Source: JACRCT01 sp049841135 (GTDB taxonomy: Bacteria; Myxococcota; Myxococcia; Myxococcales; UBA5297). Taken from it: DNA of 64,000 bases. Shown piece after piece: positions 36,401 to 45,373 of this stretch. Within the stretch, counting starts at the first letter, position 1; every line of letters starts with the position of its first letter. The position numbers were made by a program, and so were the translations under genes. Where the stretch lies: positions 1,364,001 through 1,428,000 of the forward strand of contig JASGHK010000005.1 in NCBI GenBank assembly GCA_049841135.1, given 5' to 3'. The notes beneath the pieces were generated by a model. That model was given only the letters and a program-made list of their open reading frames with translations. It was not told where the DNA came from and did not search any database.

Positions 36401-37274
36401 CGCGCTTCTGGGCCTTGCGCGCGTCGGCTTCGGCCTTCTGGGCCTCGGCGAGGGAGGAGGCGAAGTCCTTCTCGAGCTGGGCGGCCTTCTTCTCGAAGGC
36501 CTTCCGGGCGTCGGCTTCGGCCTCGGCCAGGAGCTTCTCGCGCAGCCGGGCGACCTTCTCGTCCTGGACCTTCTTCTCGGCGTCCGCGGCGCGGCGGGCG
36601 TCGTCGGCGCGGCGCTTCTCGAGGTTGCGGCGCGCCTCGCCCATCTCCGCTTCGATCCGCTCGAGCTCGGGGCTCTCGCCCAAGGCCTTGGCACCGGCGA
36701 CGATCCCTGCCAGCGCTTCCAGCGTGTCGGGCGTGGATCGTCCGGCCAGGTAGAGGTCGAGCAGCGCCCCGGCGGCGGCCTCGGCCAGGCGAAGGTGCTT
36801 GGGGTTGGCGTCGAGGTAGCGGCGCAGCAGGTCGACCGCCTCGTCGTCGCGGCCCGTCTCGCGCAGCCAGCCGGCAAGCTGCAGGGCCTTGTCCGGGAAG
36901 CGCGTGGAGCGGGCGACGGCCTCGGACAGCTCCTTGACGTTGTGGTCCTCGAGGTAGGCGCGGATGGCCGCGATCACCTCGTCCTGGCCCTCGCAGATGG
37001 CGACGCTGGCCCCGTCGCCCTCCAGCGGTCCGACCAGGCCGTTGAATTCAAGGATCTCGGTTTTGGAGAGCGCCAGCTTGAACGGCAGCGTCTCGCCCTC
37101 GGGGAGGTTGCGCGCGCGCACCACCAGGTCGCCGGCGGAGAGCTGGGCGGTATAGGCGAAGGTGCTGCGGGGCCCGGCGGGGTAGTCGACCCGCAGCATG
37201 GCTGCGAACCGGACGTAGGGAGAGCCACTGGCCGCAGACCCTCGGCCGCTCTTGCTGGAGGAGTTTTTGACCAC
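33496..37274 (-). CDS. PilZ-like domain/giant coiled-coil protein (two frame breaks)
   Basis: About 1260 residues. Residues 20-105 form a PilZ-like beta domain (YVRFAAMLRVDYPAGPRSTF...LPFKLALSKTEI) of the myxobacterial subtype. A TPR-like stretch follows (ALQLAGWLRETGRDDEAVDLL). From about 200 to 1100 lies an almost uninterrupted Ala/Glu/Arg coiled coil. The C-terminus has seven-residue units RMATPMP, a Pro/Ala stretch and an end QRAAEDGAKKS. Breaks lie at 36386-36392 (GAGGCTC) and 33904-33910 (GAAGCTC on the plus strand); each is GAGCTC plus one base. Similar myxobacterial proteins act in motility and cell polarity, but this function is only inferred. Confidence 0.75.
33723..33855. repeat. 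21-bp tandem repeat encoding RMATPMP
   Basis: Six to seven imperfect 21-bp units (core CATCCGCGGCATGGGCGTGGC) inside the PilZ/coiled-coil gene, all in frame and encoding R-M-A-T-P-M-P. Variation is mostly at silent positions, suggesting selection on the peptide. Confidence 0.85.
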
Positions 37275-37395
37275 GCGGCCCCAACTCTACCGTGGGCGAC
37301 GGCCCGGGCAAGAAAGCTGAGGGGCGAGGGCAAAATTCTCTGTAATTGTGCCCACTTTTGATCGTTGCCCTCGGCGATTCTGGTGGGTCGTATAG

Positions 37396-37452
37396 GTCCC
37401 ATAAGTCGCATAGGTCCTGTAGGTCCCATGGGACGTATGCGACCTATGGGAC
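37396..37452. repeat. Inverted repeat in a GGTCCYATA-rich tract
   Basis: Left arm GTCCCATAAGTCGCATA (37396-37412) and right arm TATGCGACCTATGGGAC (37436-37452) differ by one base. The surrounding 37385-37480 is made of related TAGGTCCYAT / GGGACTTAG units, giving a large potential cruciform between the coiled-coil gene and the mutase gene. Confidence 0.75.
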
Positions 37453-37492
37453 TTAGGGGACTTAGAGGACGAATGGGACTTTCCGAGTTGGC

Positions 37493-38853
37493 TTAGACCT
37501 CCCGCTGAATCGAGGCGAGAGCGCCTTCGACGTACCCTCGAAGCTCCGCCAAGCGGGCTTCCGTGGTCGCCTCGAAGCGCAGCACGAGGATGGGCTGGGT
37601 GCCCGAGGCGCGGACGAGTCCCCAGCCGTCCGGGAACTCGACCCGCGCGCCATCCAAGTCGACGACCCGGTGCCCCGCTTCCCGAAAGTGCTTCACGGCC
37701 CGCCGGACGATCTCCGCCTTCTTCCCGTCGGTCGTCGGGACGCGGGAGCTTCTTCGGTCACGAAGGTCCGGGGAACGTCCGCGAGGAGCTGCGAGAGCCG
37801 CAGCTCGGAGCGCGAGAGGATCTCCAGGAGCCTGGCGGTGGAGTAGAGCGCGTCGTCGAAGCCGAAGTACCGATGTTTCCAGAAGATGTGGCCGCTCATC
37901 TCGCCCCCGAGCAGCGCGCCCTCTTCCTTCATCTTGGCCTTGATGAGGCTGTGCCCCGCCTTCCACAGGATGGGCCGGCCGCCGGCCTTGGCGACGCCTT
38001 CGAACAGGCGCATCGAGCACTTCACTTCACCGATGACCGCGGCGCCCGGCTCCAGCCGCAGGAGCTCACGCGCGAAGAGCAGCGTCAGCTCGTCGCCCCA
38101 CATCACCTGGCCCTGCTCGTCCACCACTCCGATCCGGTCCGCGTCACCGTCGTAGGCCACGCCGAGGTCGGCCTCTTCCGAGCGGACCCGATCGCTCAAG
38201 TCCTTCATGTTCTTGAGGATTGTCGGATCCGGGTGGTGGTTGGGAAAGCGTCCGTCCAGCTCGCAGAACAGGGGCACCACCTCGACGCCCAGCGAGCGCA
38301 AGAGCGGCACCGCGACCAGGCCGCCGACGCCGTTGCCGGCGTCGATCACGACCTTGAGCTTGCGGCTGCCGAGCCGGATGTCCTGGCGAACGAACTCGCA
38401 GTAGGGCCCGACGATGTCCCAGGTCCGCGTCGACCCCGCGCCCTTCTCGAAGCGGCTCGCTTCGATGAGCCGCCGCAGGTCCTGGATCTCCTCGCCGAAG
38501 AAGGTGGTCTTCCCGACCCCGAGCTTGAAGCCGTTGTGGTCGGCCGGGTTGTGGCTTCCGGTGACCATCGCCAGGCCGTCGACCGGGAGGGTGTTGGCGG
38601 CGAAGTAGGTCAGCGGAGTCGGGACGACGCCGAGGTCCAGGATGTCGCAGCCGGTGGCCTCGAGCGCCCGGAGCAGCACGCCATGCAGGCGATCGGAGCT
38701 GGTGCGGCAGTCGCGGCCCACGACGATGCGCCGAAGCCCCCGGCGGCGAAGCGTGGTGCCCAACCCCAGGCCCACCTTCTCGGCGACGGCGTCGGTCAGG
38801 TCGGTCGCGGCCAGTCCGCGGATGTCGTACTCGCGGAAGATGTGGGAGTTCAT
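37493..38853 (-). CDS. Phosphomannomutase/phosphoglucomutase (frame break)
   Basis: AlgC-type mutase that moves phosphate between C1 and C6 of glucose or mannose for polysaccharide and lipopolysaccharide precursors. About 452 residues. Visible: the start HIFREYDIRG, the phosphoserine loop TGSHNPADHNG, the metal loop DGDADRIG and the sugar loop GGEMSGHIFW. The final phosphate-binding loop RASGTQPILVLRFEA lies in the second frame. The break near 37746-37752 is complex: as written GAAGCTCCCGC; restoring GAGCTCCGC gives EELRVPTTDGKKAEIV. ATG at 38853. It stands alone on the minus strand. Confidence 0.9.
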
Positions 38854-38882
38854 GGGGCGGACGATAGCCACGGGGTACGCCG

Positions 38883-39794
38883 ATGCGGAAGATCCTGCTG
38901 ACCTTGCTCGCCGGCTCGCTCGTGGGCGGTTGCAACTGCGCTCCGGTCGACGAAGGGGATGACGCCGCGGTGGCCGTCGGAGACGCTTCGATGGCCGAAC
39001 CGGACGGCGCCGTTCAGGCTCTCGATGCCGGGACGGTGGCGGGTCTCGACGCGCAGTTCGGCCGCGATGGCGGACCGACGGGCCCCTTCCGCGGGAGCAT
39101 CGAGCTGGCCCAGGCCTGCACCCGAGACGACTCCTGCAGCTACCTGATGACCGCGAGCTTCATGGAGTCGGCGCAGTGGCCGCTCCCGGGCTGCGAGTCG
39201 AAGGCCGTCGCCGGGTGCGAGGTCATGGACTGTGCCGCTTCGGCGTTCGACCACCTGCCCCCGTCGTTGAGCGCTGGAACGCTGACCGTCTCCGGCCTCA
39301 TCCCCGGAGCGATCAACCTGAGCCCTGCGGCCGATGGCTATCAGGAGTCGGGTGTCATGCGGGTCTGGGAGCCCGGTGCGGTCCTGTCCGTCTCGGCGAC
39401 GGGCGAGGTGGTGCCTGCGTTCGGCGGCCGGACGATCACCGCGCCCGCCGACATCGTCGTGACCGAGCCGCTGTGGAGGGCGGGCAGCTTCGGGAGCATC
39501 AGCCGGTCGGCGCCGCTGACGGTGGCGTGGGCGGGGCAGGCGCCGGTGGGCGTGTCGCTGACGTCGATGACCTCCGAGCGCATCCTGACCCTCCGCTGCA
39601 GGCTCACCGAGAGCCCGGGGACGGTGCCCGCGGAGGCGCTCTCGAACCTCTGGGCGCCCGACGCCGGCGGCGTGAATGCCCTCTCGATCCGGCCGCGGCA
39701 GGTGGTGCAGTTCACCGTCCAGGACTGGGAGATCGAGCTGAGCGCGATGGGGTCCGGCGGCGGCAATGCCGGGGCCTTCAGCGTCTCGGACTAG
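38883..39794 (+). CDS. Lipoprotein of unknown function
   Basis: A 303-residue lipoprotein with signal KILLTLLAGSLVGGC (lipobox cysteine about residue 17) and an Asp/Ala/Gly linker to residue 65. The globular domain has three cysteines near 80-125 (CTRDDSCSYLM; CESKAVAGCEVMDC) and is then beta-rich (FRGSIELAQ; ADIVVTEPLWRAGSFG). It diverges from the mutase gene with a 29-base gap, so both promoters overlap there. No family recognised. Confidence 0.55.
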   Translation: MRKILLTLLAGSLVGGCNCAPVDEGDDAAVAVGDASMAEPDGAVQALDAGTVAGLDAQFGRDGGPTGPFRGSIELAQACTRDDSCSYLMTASFMESAQWPLPGCESKAVAGCEVMDCAASAFDHLPPSLSAGTLTVSGLIPGAINLSPAADGYQESGVMRVWEPGAVLSVSATGEVVPAFGGRTITAPADIVVTEPLWRAGSFGSISRSAPLTVAWAGQAPVGVSLTSMTSERILTLRCRLTESPGTVPAEALSNLWAPDAGGVNALSIRPRQVVQFTVQDWEIELSAMGSGGGNAGAFSVSD

Positions 39795-39845
39795 CTCTAA
39801 AGGCTGTCAGGAAGCTCGAGCGGTCCGAAGCGAACGCTTCATCGG

Positions 39846-40472
39846 TCAAACCTGCTGGAATCTCGCTACCAGTTGATCGGCGTCGGCAGCGACAGCGGCT
39901 TCCTTCTCTGCCCGCTGTGTAACGTTCTCGAGCTTGGCCAAATCGATGAGCTTCCCACCCAGGGCCACAAGTTCCGCACAGGCCGATCCCGGGCGCGGGC
40001 TGCGGGCCCTAGCCGCTTGAACGCCGCTCGCGAAGTGAAAGTTCACCCCGTCGAGAATCAGAGCTTTGCGTGGCCGCGCGGTAGCCAGGGCCGCCATCCA
40101 GGCAGCCATCAGGTGTTCGAAGGCGTCATCTCCGAGCGGTGCCCGCGCCCACTTCACCTCAGGCGAAATGGTCTCGAAGGTCTCGCCCCCACCTTCCTTG
40201 GCGGGCTCGAAAAGGTGCTTCGAAGCGCTGCCCCAGATCTGGGTGGTCACCTGTCCTGCCACCACCGTCAGGTCGCGCGGCCGGCGACGTCCGCCAAGGA
40301 CATAGACCGACTGCTCCGGATGGCGGGACGGGAGAACGACCATCTGAAGGAGGAGCCGGCGTTGCTCCGGCAGGAGAACGCGCCTGACGGCCGAGTAGTA
40401 GTCCAGCAGGAAATCCGGAGCGCCGAAGAATCCTTCCTCAGGCTCGAGATGGTCATCGGGTTGTAGAGGCAT
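39846..40472 (-). CDS. Hypothetical cytoplasmic protein
   Basis: A 208-residue protein without signal or membrane segments. The ATG at 40472 is chosen because the upstream part of the frame (to 40586) is Arg/Leu-rich and noncoding in character. Features: QMVVLPSRHPEQSVYVLGG with a run of strands, AWMAALATARPRKALILDGV, and a C-terminal charged helix. It resembles uncharacterised myxobacterial proteins only in general style. Confidence 0.5.
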   Translation of the reverse strand: MPLQPDDHLEPEEGFFGAPDFLLDYYSAVRRVLLPEQRRLLLQMVVLPSRHPEQSVYVLGGRRRPRDLTVVAGQVTTQIWGSASKHLFEPAKEGGGETFETISPEVKWARAPLGDDAFEHLMAAWMAALATARPRKALILDGVNFHFASGVQAARARSPRPGSACAELVALGGKLIDLAKLENVTQRAEKEAAVAADADQLVARFQQV

Positions 40473-40507
40473 GGCCTTGTCCCGTTCGCTTCCTTCCAAG
40501 GACTGAC

Positions 40508-40930
40508 CTAGCAGTCGCAGACGCAGACGTCGCAGCCGTGCGGCGAGCGAAGACGGACGCAGTCGCTGCGGCAGGCGGAGAGCCAACCGCAGCCGTCAGG
40601 GCGTCCGCACTGGCCCGCGTTGCAGGCCTGGTCGGGGGCGCACTCCCCGTTCGAAGCGCAAGCGCTGCCGAGCGTCTCCGTGGGCGCGGTCCGGCAGGTC
40701 GACGACTGGATGCGGCGGACGTCGACCGTGCCGGAGTCGAAGCCGGGGCAGCGCTCGACGGTGAAGTCGCAGAACTGGCTCGCGCCGCAGTCGGAGTCCG
40801 AGCGGCAGCCGATGACGCCCCCGGTACCGCCAGTCTCGCAGCCCACGCCGCTCGAGCCCACCCCGCAGTCCATCCGGCACGAGAGCGCCAGGCAGGCGAG
40901 GCAGAGCGCGATGAGGAGAGCGGAGCGCAT
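40508..40930 (-). CDS. Cys-rich lipoprotein
   Basis: A 140-residue lipoprotein: signal ALLIALCLACLALSC with lipobox cysteine near residue 18, then about 18 further cysteines in EGF-like spacing (CRSDSDCGASQFCDF; CASNGECAPDQACNAGQC; CDVCVCDC). Its ATG overlaps the stop of the upstream membrane gene (ATGA), so the two are co-translated. Function unknown. Confidence 0.6.
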   Translation of the reverse strand: MRSALLIALCLACLALSCRMDCGVGSSGVGCETGGTGGVIGCRSDSDCGASQFCDFTVERCPGFDSGTVDVRRIQSSTCRTAPTETLGSACASNGECAPDQACNAGQCGRPDGCGWLSACRSDCVRLRSPHGCDVCVCDC

Positions 40931-41220
40931 CAGGGTTGAGCCGCCGCGCCAATCATCGTCGGCAACCCGACGAGCAGGAGCAGAGACAGCGGCAGCGACG
41001 TGAGCACCATCGCCAGGCCCCACCCCGGTCGACCCTTCTTGGCCAGGAGGATGCCGGCGACAGGCCAGGCCAGATGCAGCAGCCCGGGGATGCCCGCGAG
41101 CAGCTGCGCCCACCACGGGCTCCCGTAGAGCACGGTGAGCCCGAGCATGACGATCAGCGCACCCGCTCCGAGGCCCAGGAAGGTGGCGATGCCGCCCAGG
41201 ACGTAGACCGCGACGCGCAT
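40930..41220 (-). CDS. Small membrane protein
   Basis: A 96-residue protein with three hydrophobic segments (about 3-30, 40-60, 68-92) and very few charged residues. It ends four bases into the start of the Cys-rich lipoprotein gene. The upstream gap of 50 bases to the GT51-like gene allows a common transcript. Function unknown. Confidence 0.55.
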   Translation of the reverse strand: MRVAVYVLGGIATFLGLGAGALIVMLGLTVLYGSPWWAQLLAGIPGLLHLAWPVAGILLAKKGRPGWGLAMVLTSLPLSLLLLVGLPTMIGAAAQP

Positions 41221-41269
41221 GAGGGAGCCATAGCAGCGAATCGGGTCCAGGCGCGAGCGCCCGTGCTGC

Positions 41270-41959
41270 TCACTCGGAGGGCAAGGGGACGACGCCCAGA
41301 GGCGTAGTCATCAGCTGAGTTGCGTCCTCCGCGGTCAGCAGCCCGACTTCGGCAAATCGACGGAGAATGAAGTTGCGCCTCGCCAGCGCCCGTTCCGGGT
41401 AATGCCACGGGCTCAGCCGCCGCGGGGACTCCGGCATGCCAACCAGCAGCGCCAGCTCCTGAGGCTCCAGCGCTCGGACCTCCTTGCCAAAGTAGCGTTG
41501 AGACGCCGCGTCGAGCCCAGTGGCGCCCCGGCCGAAGTACAGCTCGTCCGCCATCAACTGCGTCAGCTCGGCCGCGCTGAAGTGGCGGGTCAGCCACACC
41601 GAGAGCGCCCATTCGACCAGGTGCCGGCGCAAGGGCCGGCTTGGAGTCATCCGATAGCGCCCAGCAGTGTTCGCCGCGCGCTCTCCCGGGCGCCACCCCT
41701 GGAGCTTCGGGCTGGCGAAGAAGCATCCGATACGCCAGAGCGAGCTCCACGAATAGATCTGCTCGACCACGAAGGGGCCCCCGTCTTCCGCGGTCCACAG
41801 GGCGCGCAGCATCGGCTCGCTGAGCGTCACGACGGGCTTCTTCGGAAGAGGTCCGGCGCAGTCGAGCCCGTACAGATAGAGGGCTTCGAGTCCTGCAAAC
41901 GGAAGGCAGGCGAGCAGCAGCAGCCCCGCGACGAGCTTCGGGATCCATAGGCGCTTCAT
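41270..41959 (-). CDS. GT51-like peptidoglycan transglycosylase (reduced)
   Basis: A 229-residue protein with an N-terminal membrane anchor (KLVAGLLLLACLPFAGLEALY). The glycosyltransferase-51 pattern is partly kept: a first-Glu region AEDGGPFVVEQ in place of EDxxFxxHxG, ADELYFGRGATGLDAASQRYFGKE, and LALLVGMPESPRRLSPWHYPERALARR. It is shorter than MtgA, and the usual TxTQQ segment is not recognisable, so catalytic competence is uncertain. The start at 41959 (MKRLWIP) gives the best anchor. A penicillin-binding domain is absent. Confidence 0.7.
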   Translation of the reverse strand: MKRLWIPKLVAGLLLLACLPFAGLEALYLYGLDCAGPLPKKPVVTLSEPMLRALWTAEDGGPFVVEQIYSWSSLWRIGCFFASPKLQGWRPGERAANTAGRYRMTPSRPLRRHLVEWALSVWLTRHFSAAELTQLMADELYFGRGATGLDAASQRYFGKEVRALEPQELALLVGMPESPRRLSPWHYPERALARRNFILRRFAEVGLLTAEDATQLMTTPLGVVPLPSE

Positions 41960-42009
41960 GCCGGCGGGCAGCCAGCAAGCCCGGTGCCAGACTTCGCTAT
42001 TCTTCCGCA

Positions 42010-44254
42010 ATGCCCAAGCCCCGCCTGCAGGACGCGCTCGGCGGCGCGATGCTGGCGCTCGTCTGCGCTGTCGCTCTCCGCGCGATGGCTCCGCCCGCTC
42101 CGTTGCCGGAGACCGCGCCGCCCGAGGTCTTCTCGGCGGGCCGCGCCCTGCGCCACCTTCAGGTCATCGCGCGCGAGCCGCATCCCTCGGGCTCGAAGGC
42201 CAACGCCGAGGTCCGCGCCTACCTCGTCCAGGTGCTGCGCGAGCTGGGGCTCGATCCTCAAGAGCAGACCGTGACCACCGCCTCGCGCACCGCGGGGCGA
42301 ATCTCAGCCGGCACGATGACCAACGTCGTGGCCCGGCTGCGCGGGACGTCCGGGAGCAGCGGCAACGCAGTGATGCTGGTCGGCCACTTCGACTCCGTGC
42401 CGCAGAGCTTCGGCGCCGCCGACGACGGCTCGGCGGTGGCGACGCTGCTGGAGACCGCACGCGCCTTGAAGGCCCTGCCGCCGCTGCGTCGGGACGTCCT
42501 CTTCCTCTTCACCGACGGCGAGGAGCTGAACCTGCTCGGCGCCCAGGGCTTCACCGAGGAGCATCCCTGGCGCGCAGACGTCGGCCTGGTCCTCAACTTC
42601 GACGCCCGCGGCACCTCCGGCACGGCCACCATGTTCGAGACCACCGATCACGCGGCCGGGCTCATCGAGCTGCTCGCCGCTTCGCCGCGGCCCTCGGCCA
42701 GCTCCGCGGTGACGGCGCTCGCCCAGGCCATCCCCAACGGGACCGATCTCACCGCCTTCCGGCACGCCGGCTATACCGGGATGGGCTTCGCTTTCGCCGA
42801 GGGCTTCGCCGACTACCACACGGCCTGGGACAACCTCGGTCACCTCGATCTGGCGAGCGTCCAGGACGAGGGCGAGCAGGCGCTGGCGCTCGTGCGCGCG
42901 GCGGGGATGGCCGAGACGGAAGCTCAGCGAGAAACGCGAGGTCGTCTACTTCGATCTCTTTCGGCGGGTGCTCGTGCGCTACTGGACGGCGCTCGCCGTG
43001 GCCTTCGCGGCCCTCACGCTCCTGGCCTTCGGCTTCCTGGTCTTTCGGCACGGGCACGCCAAGGCGATGGCGGCGGGCTTCGGCGCCTTCCTGCTCTCGA
43101 TGGTGCTGGCCGGTGTGCTGACCTGGGTCGTGACCGCCTCGGCGGCATGGGGGCTGCCGTTCGAGCAGATGCTGCGCCAAGTCGCCTTCCGGGCGATCGA
43201 GGCGTTTGCCGTCGCGGCGGCGATGCTGCTCTTCGGCCTGGCGCTGCTGAAGAAGCGCTTCGACGCGCTGGCGCTCTCGCTGGGTGCGCTCGCCTTCTGG
43301 GCGCTGGGGCTCGTCGCGCTGGCGGTGTTGCTGCCCTCGGCGAGCTTCCCGGTGCAGTGGCCGCTGCTGCTGGTGAGCCTGGCGATGGTCTCGAAGCGCC
43401 GCTGGGCGCTCCATCTCGCACTCGGTGCGTCGATGGTGCTGCTGGCGCCGCTCGGCTACTCGCTCCATGTCGCCGCGGGCAATGGCACGCCGGCGGTCAC
43501 CGCGGTCTTCGGTGCGCTGGCGGGGGCGCTCTTCCTGCCGCTGTTCGCCGACGCTTCGCGCAAGGCACTGGTCTTCACGGGCGCGGGGCTGGTCGCTGCG
43601 GCCGCGCTCGTCATTCCCGTCTCGAGGATGGCGGTGGGCTCCGGCGAGCGCGCGGACTACCTGAGCCATGCCACCGACGGCGACTCTGGGGTTTCGTGGT
43701 GGCTCGCGGACGCGAACGCGCCCAAGGGCTCGCTCGCCGAGCAGCGTGTACCAGGCGACGCCACGGCTGAGCTCGGCGACGTCGACCCGTGGTTCAACGT
43801 GCGGAGAAGCGGCCCAGCGCCGCGCTTCGAGAGGCCGGAGCCGGTCGTCGCGATCAGCGAGAGCCCGTCACCGGGCATGCGTCGCGTCGAGCTGCTGCTG
43901 CGCTCGCAGGCGCGCTGCGTTCATCTCTGGCAGGAGGCGGGCGGCGCGGTGACGACCGAGTCCGTCAATGGAAAGCCCGTGCCGGACCTGGTGCGCTTCT
44001 CGCCCGAGCTCGACGCCCGGCTCATGCGGCTGCTGACCGGCGACCGCTCGCCGGCGCTGTGGAAGGCCAAGTACTGCGGGCCGCCAGGGACGGACCTGCG
44101 TTTCGTGGTGCAAGCGCCGGCGGGCGAGAAGGTGCCGGTGCGGCTGGTGGAGTCCTTCGACGGGCTCCCGCCGGGTGCCGGACAGCGCGGCGCCGGGCTC
44201 GTTCCGACCATGGGCGGGGACGTGTCGTTGGTGGCGAGGCGGCTGCGGTTGTGA
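42010..44254 (+). CDS. Membrane M28-family peptidase (frame break)
   Basis: About 748 residues. The zinc peptidase domain comes first: VGHFDSVPQSFGAADDGS (HxD and the bridging Asp), FTDGEELNLLGA (catalytic and metal Glu), LNFDARG and DYHTAWDNLGH. Eight or so membrane helices follow (about 325-540), then a periplasmic beta domain to the end. This layout matches Fxna/Vps70-type integral-membrane aminopeptidases. The break at 42919-42925 (GAAGCTC for GAGCTC) separates the peptidase from the membrane part; removing one A gives ETELSEKREVVYFDLF. A short N-terminal signal anchor is present. Confidence 0.82.
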
Positions 44255-44272
44255 GGCTTCCGCCTCGGGTCG

Positions 44273-44513
44273 TCAGCGCCCGAGCTTGTCGTGAATCTCC
44301 AGATCGAGGTGGCCCTGCCAGTCGTGGCACATCGCCACCATGAGCTGAGCCTCCTGCGATAGCCCCGTCTTCAGGTGCCCCGCGACCACGGCCTCGAAGA
44401 GCGGCAGCGCCTCGGCGCACCGCTTTCCCCTGAACGCTGCCCGGGCCTCGTCGAGATCCTCGGAGCGCCGGCGCGACTCCCGCGGCGCGCGGCTTTCGGA
44501 GGATCGGTGACAC
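44273..44513 (-). CDS. Small hypothetical protein (frame break)
   Basis: A gene of about 79 codons. The end reads AALPLFEAVVAGHLKTGLSQ-like and stops as HDKLGR with TGA at 44273. The start is a GTG at 44513 in another frame (SPILRKPRAAGVAPALR). The break at 44454-44460 is GATCC for GATC on the plus strand; removing one base joins ALRDLDEARAAFRGKRCAEAL. The product looks like a single TPR-type helix pair. No ribosome site is obvious, so it could also be a remnant. Confidence 0.35.
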
Positions 44514-44549
44514 GAGGGGCCGGAAAGTTCACGGACCGGCCGCCCGCGG

Positions 44550-45134
44550 CTACAGCTTCGCCTTCGCCGCCAGGTCCATCACCGTGTCCACGTACACGAT
44601 GGCCGCGTCGTGCGTCATGGTCTGCGCGGCGCCCTTGGGATAGGTCACCACCTGGTACGCGTTGACCGTGGAGCCGGACTCCGGCGCCAGGCCCGTCCTG
44701 GCCAGCTGCATCGCCAGCACCCACTCGCCCTCGTACTGCACGAAGACCAGCTGGTGGACCTCCACCGACTTGAGGTGGTGGTCGTTGGGGTCGTTCGACA
44801 GCTCGACGTCGATGACCTTGAGGTCCATGGCCACCGGCCCGGCGCCGAGCACGGTGGCGCGAATGCGCGGGAGGACGTCGGAGCTGATGGCGACCTCGAA
44901 GTCGCCGGTCGCCTCGACCTTCAGGTTGTGCAGGATGTCGACGTTGACGACGAGGCGCTTGTCCTTGCTCGCCAGCTCCTCCTTGGTGCCGACGGAGACG
45001 CCCTCCAGCGCGCCGATCTTGTCGCCGGCGACGTCGGTGGCGGTCACCAGGCCGGCTTCCCGGGCGAGCAGGCCGCAGCTTCCCAGACAGAGGACGCAGG
45101 CGAACGCGGAGGCGATGCGAATGAGACGAGTCAC
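44550..45134 (-). CDS. Periplasmic lipoprotein, unknown function
   Basis: A 194-residue lipoprotein starting at GTG 45134 behind GGAGGTCCTCC, with signal ASAFACVLCLGSC and the lipobox cysteine near residue 20. The mature part is a beta-rich domain (KRLVVNVDILHNLKVEATGDFEVAISSDVLPRI is one continuous strand region; I cite it by position 60-92). A helix with MTHDAAIVYVDTVMDLAAKAKL closes the protein. The upstream frame to 45602 is noncoding. No family recognised. Confidence 0.6.
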   Translation of the reverse strand: MTRLIRIASAFACVLCLGSCGLLAREAGLVTATDVAGDKIGALEGVSVGTKEELASKDKRLVVNVDILHNLKVEATGDFEVAISSDVLPRIRATVLGAGPVAMDLKVIDVELSNDPNDHHLKSVEVHQLVFVQYEGEWVLAMQLARTGLAPESGSTVNAYQVVTYPKGAAQTMTHDAAIVYVDTVMDLAAKAKL

Positions 45135-45283
45135 GGCGGAGGACCTCCGAAGCTTCGGGCACCGGCCAGCGCAGAGGGAACGAAGCAGCTCCATTGTAGC
45201 CGCGAACGGGTCAGCGAACCGGCGCGCCTGCATGGCACGCCGGTGGTGACGGCACGGCTGCGGTCGCGAGATGCGGGGCAGTG

Positions 45284-45353
45284 GTGGACGGGTGGACGGG
45301 GTGGACGGCGTGGACGGCGTGGACGGCGTGGACGGCGTGGACGGCGTGGACTG
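45284..45353. repeat. 9-bp tandem repeat (GTGGACGGC)n
   Basis: Eight units of GTGGACGG(C/G), the last GTGGACTGC, in the gap between the lipoprotein and the phosphoesterase genes. Read on the minus strand it gives HAVHAVHAV, an artefact of the frame break upstream. Confidence 0.9.
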
Positions 45354-45373
45354 CGGGATCACCGGAGAGTGGA

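Noticed and set aside
33254..36937. A 1227-residue Gly/Leu-rich forward frame
   Set aside because: Antisense shadow of the coiled-coil gene; the GLGLGLA pattern is the complement of Ala/Glu/Arg codons.
45284..45353. A CRISPR-like array
   Set aside because: Units are 9 bp with no spacers; it is a simple minisatellite. No array or cas genes were seen.
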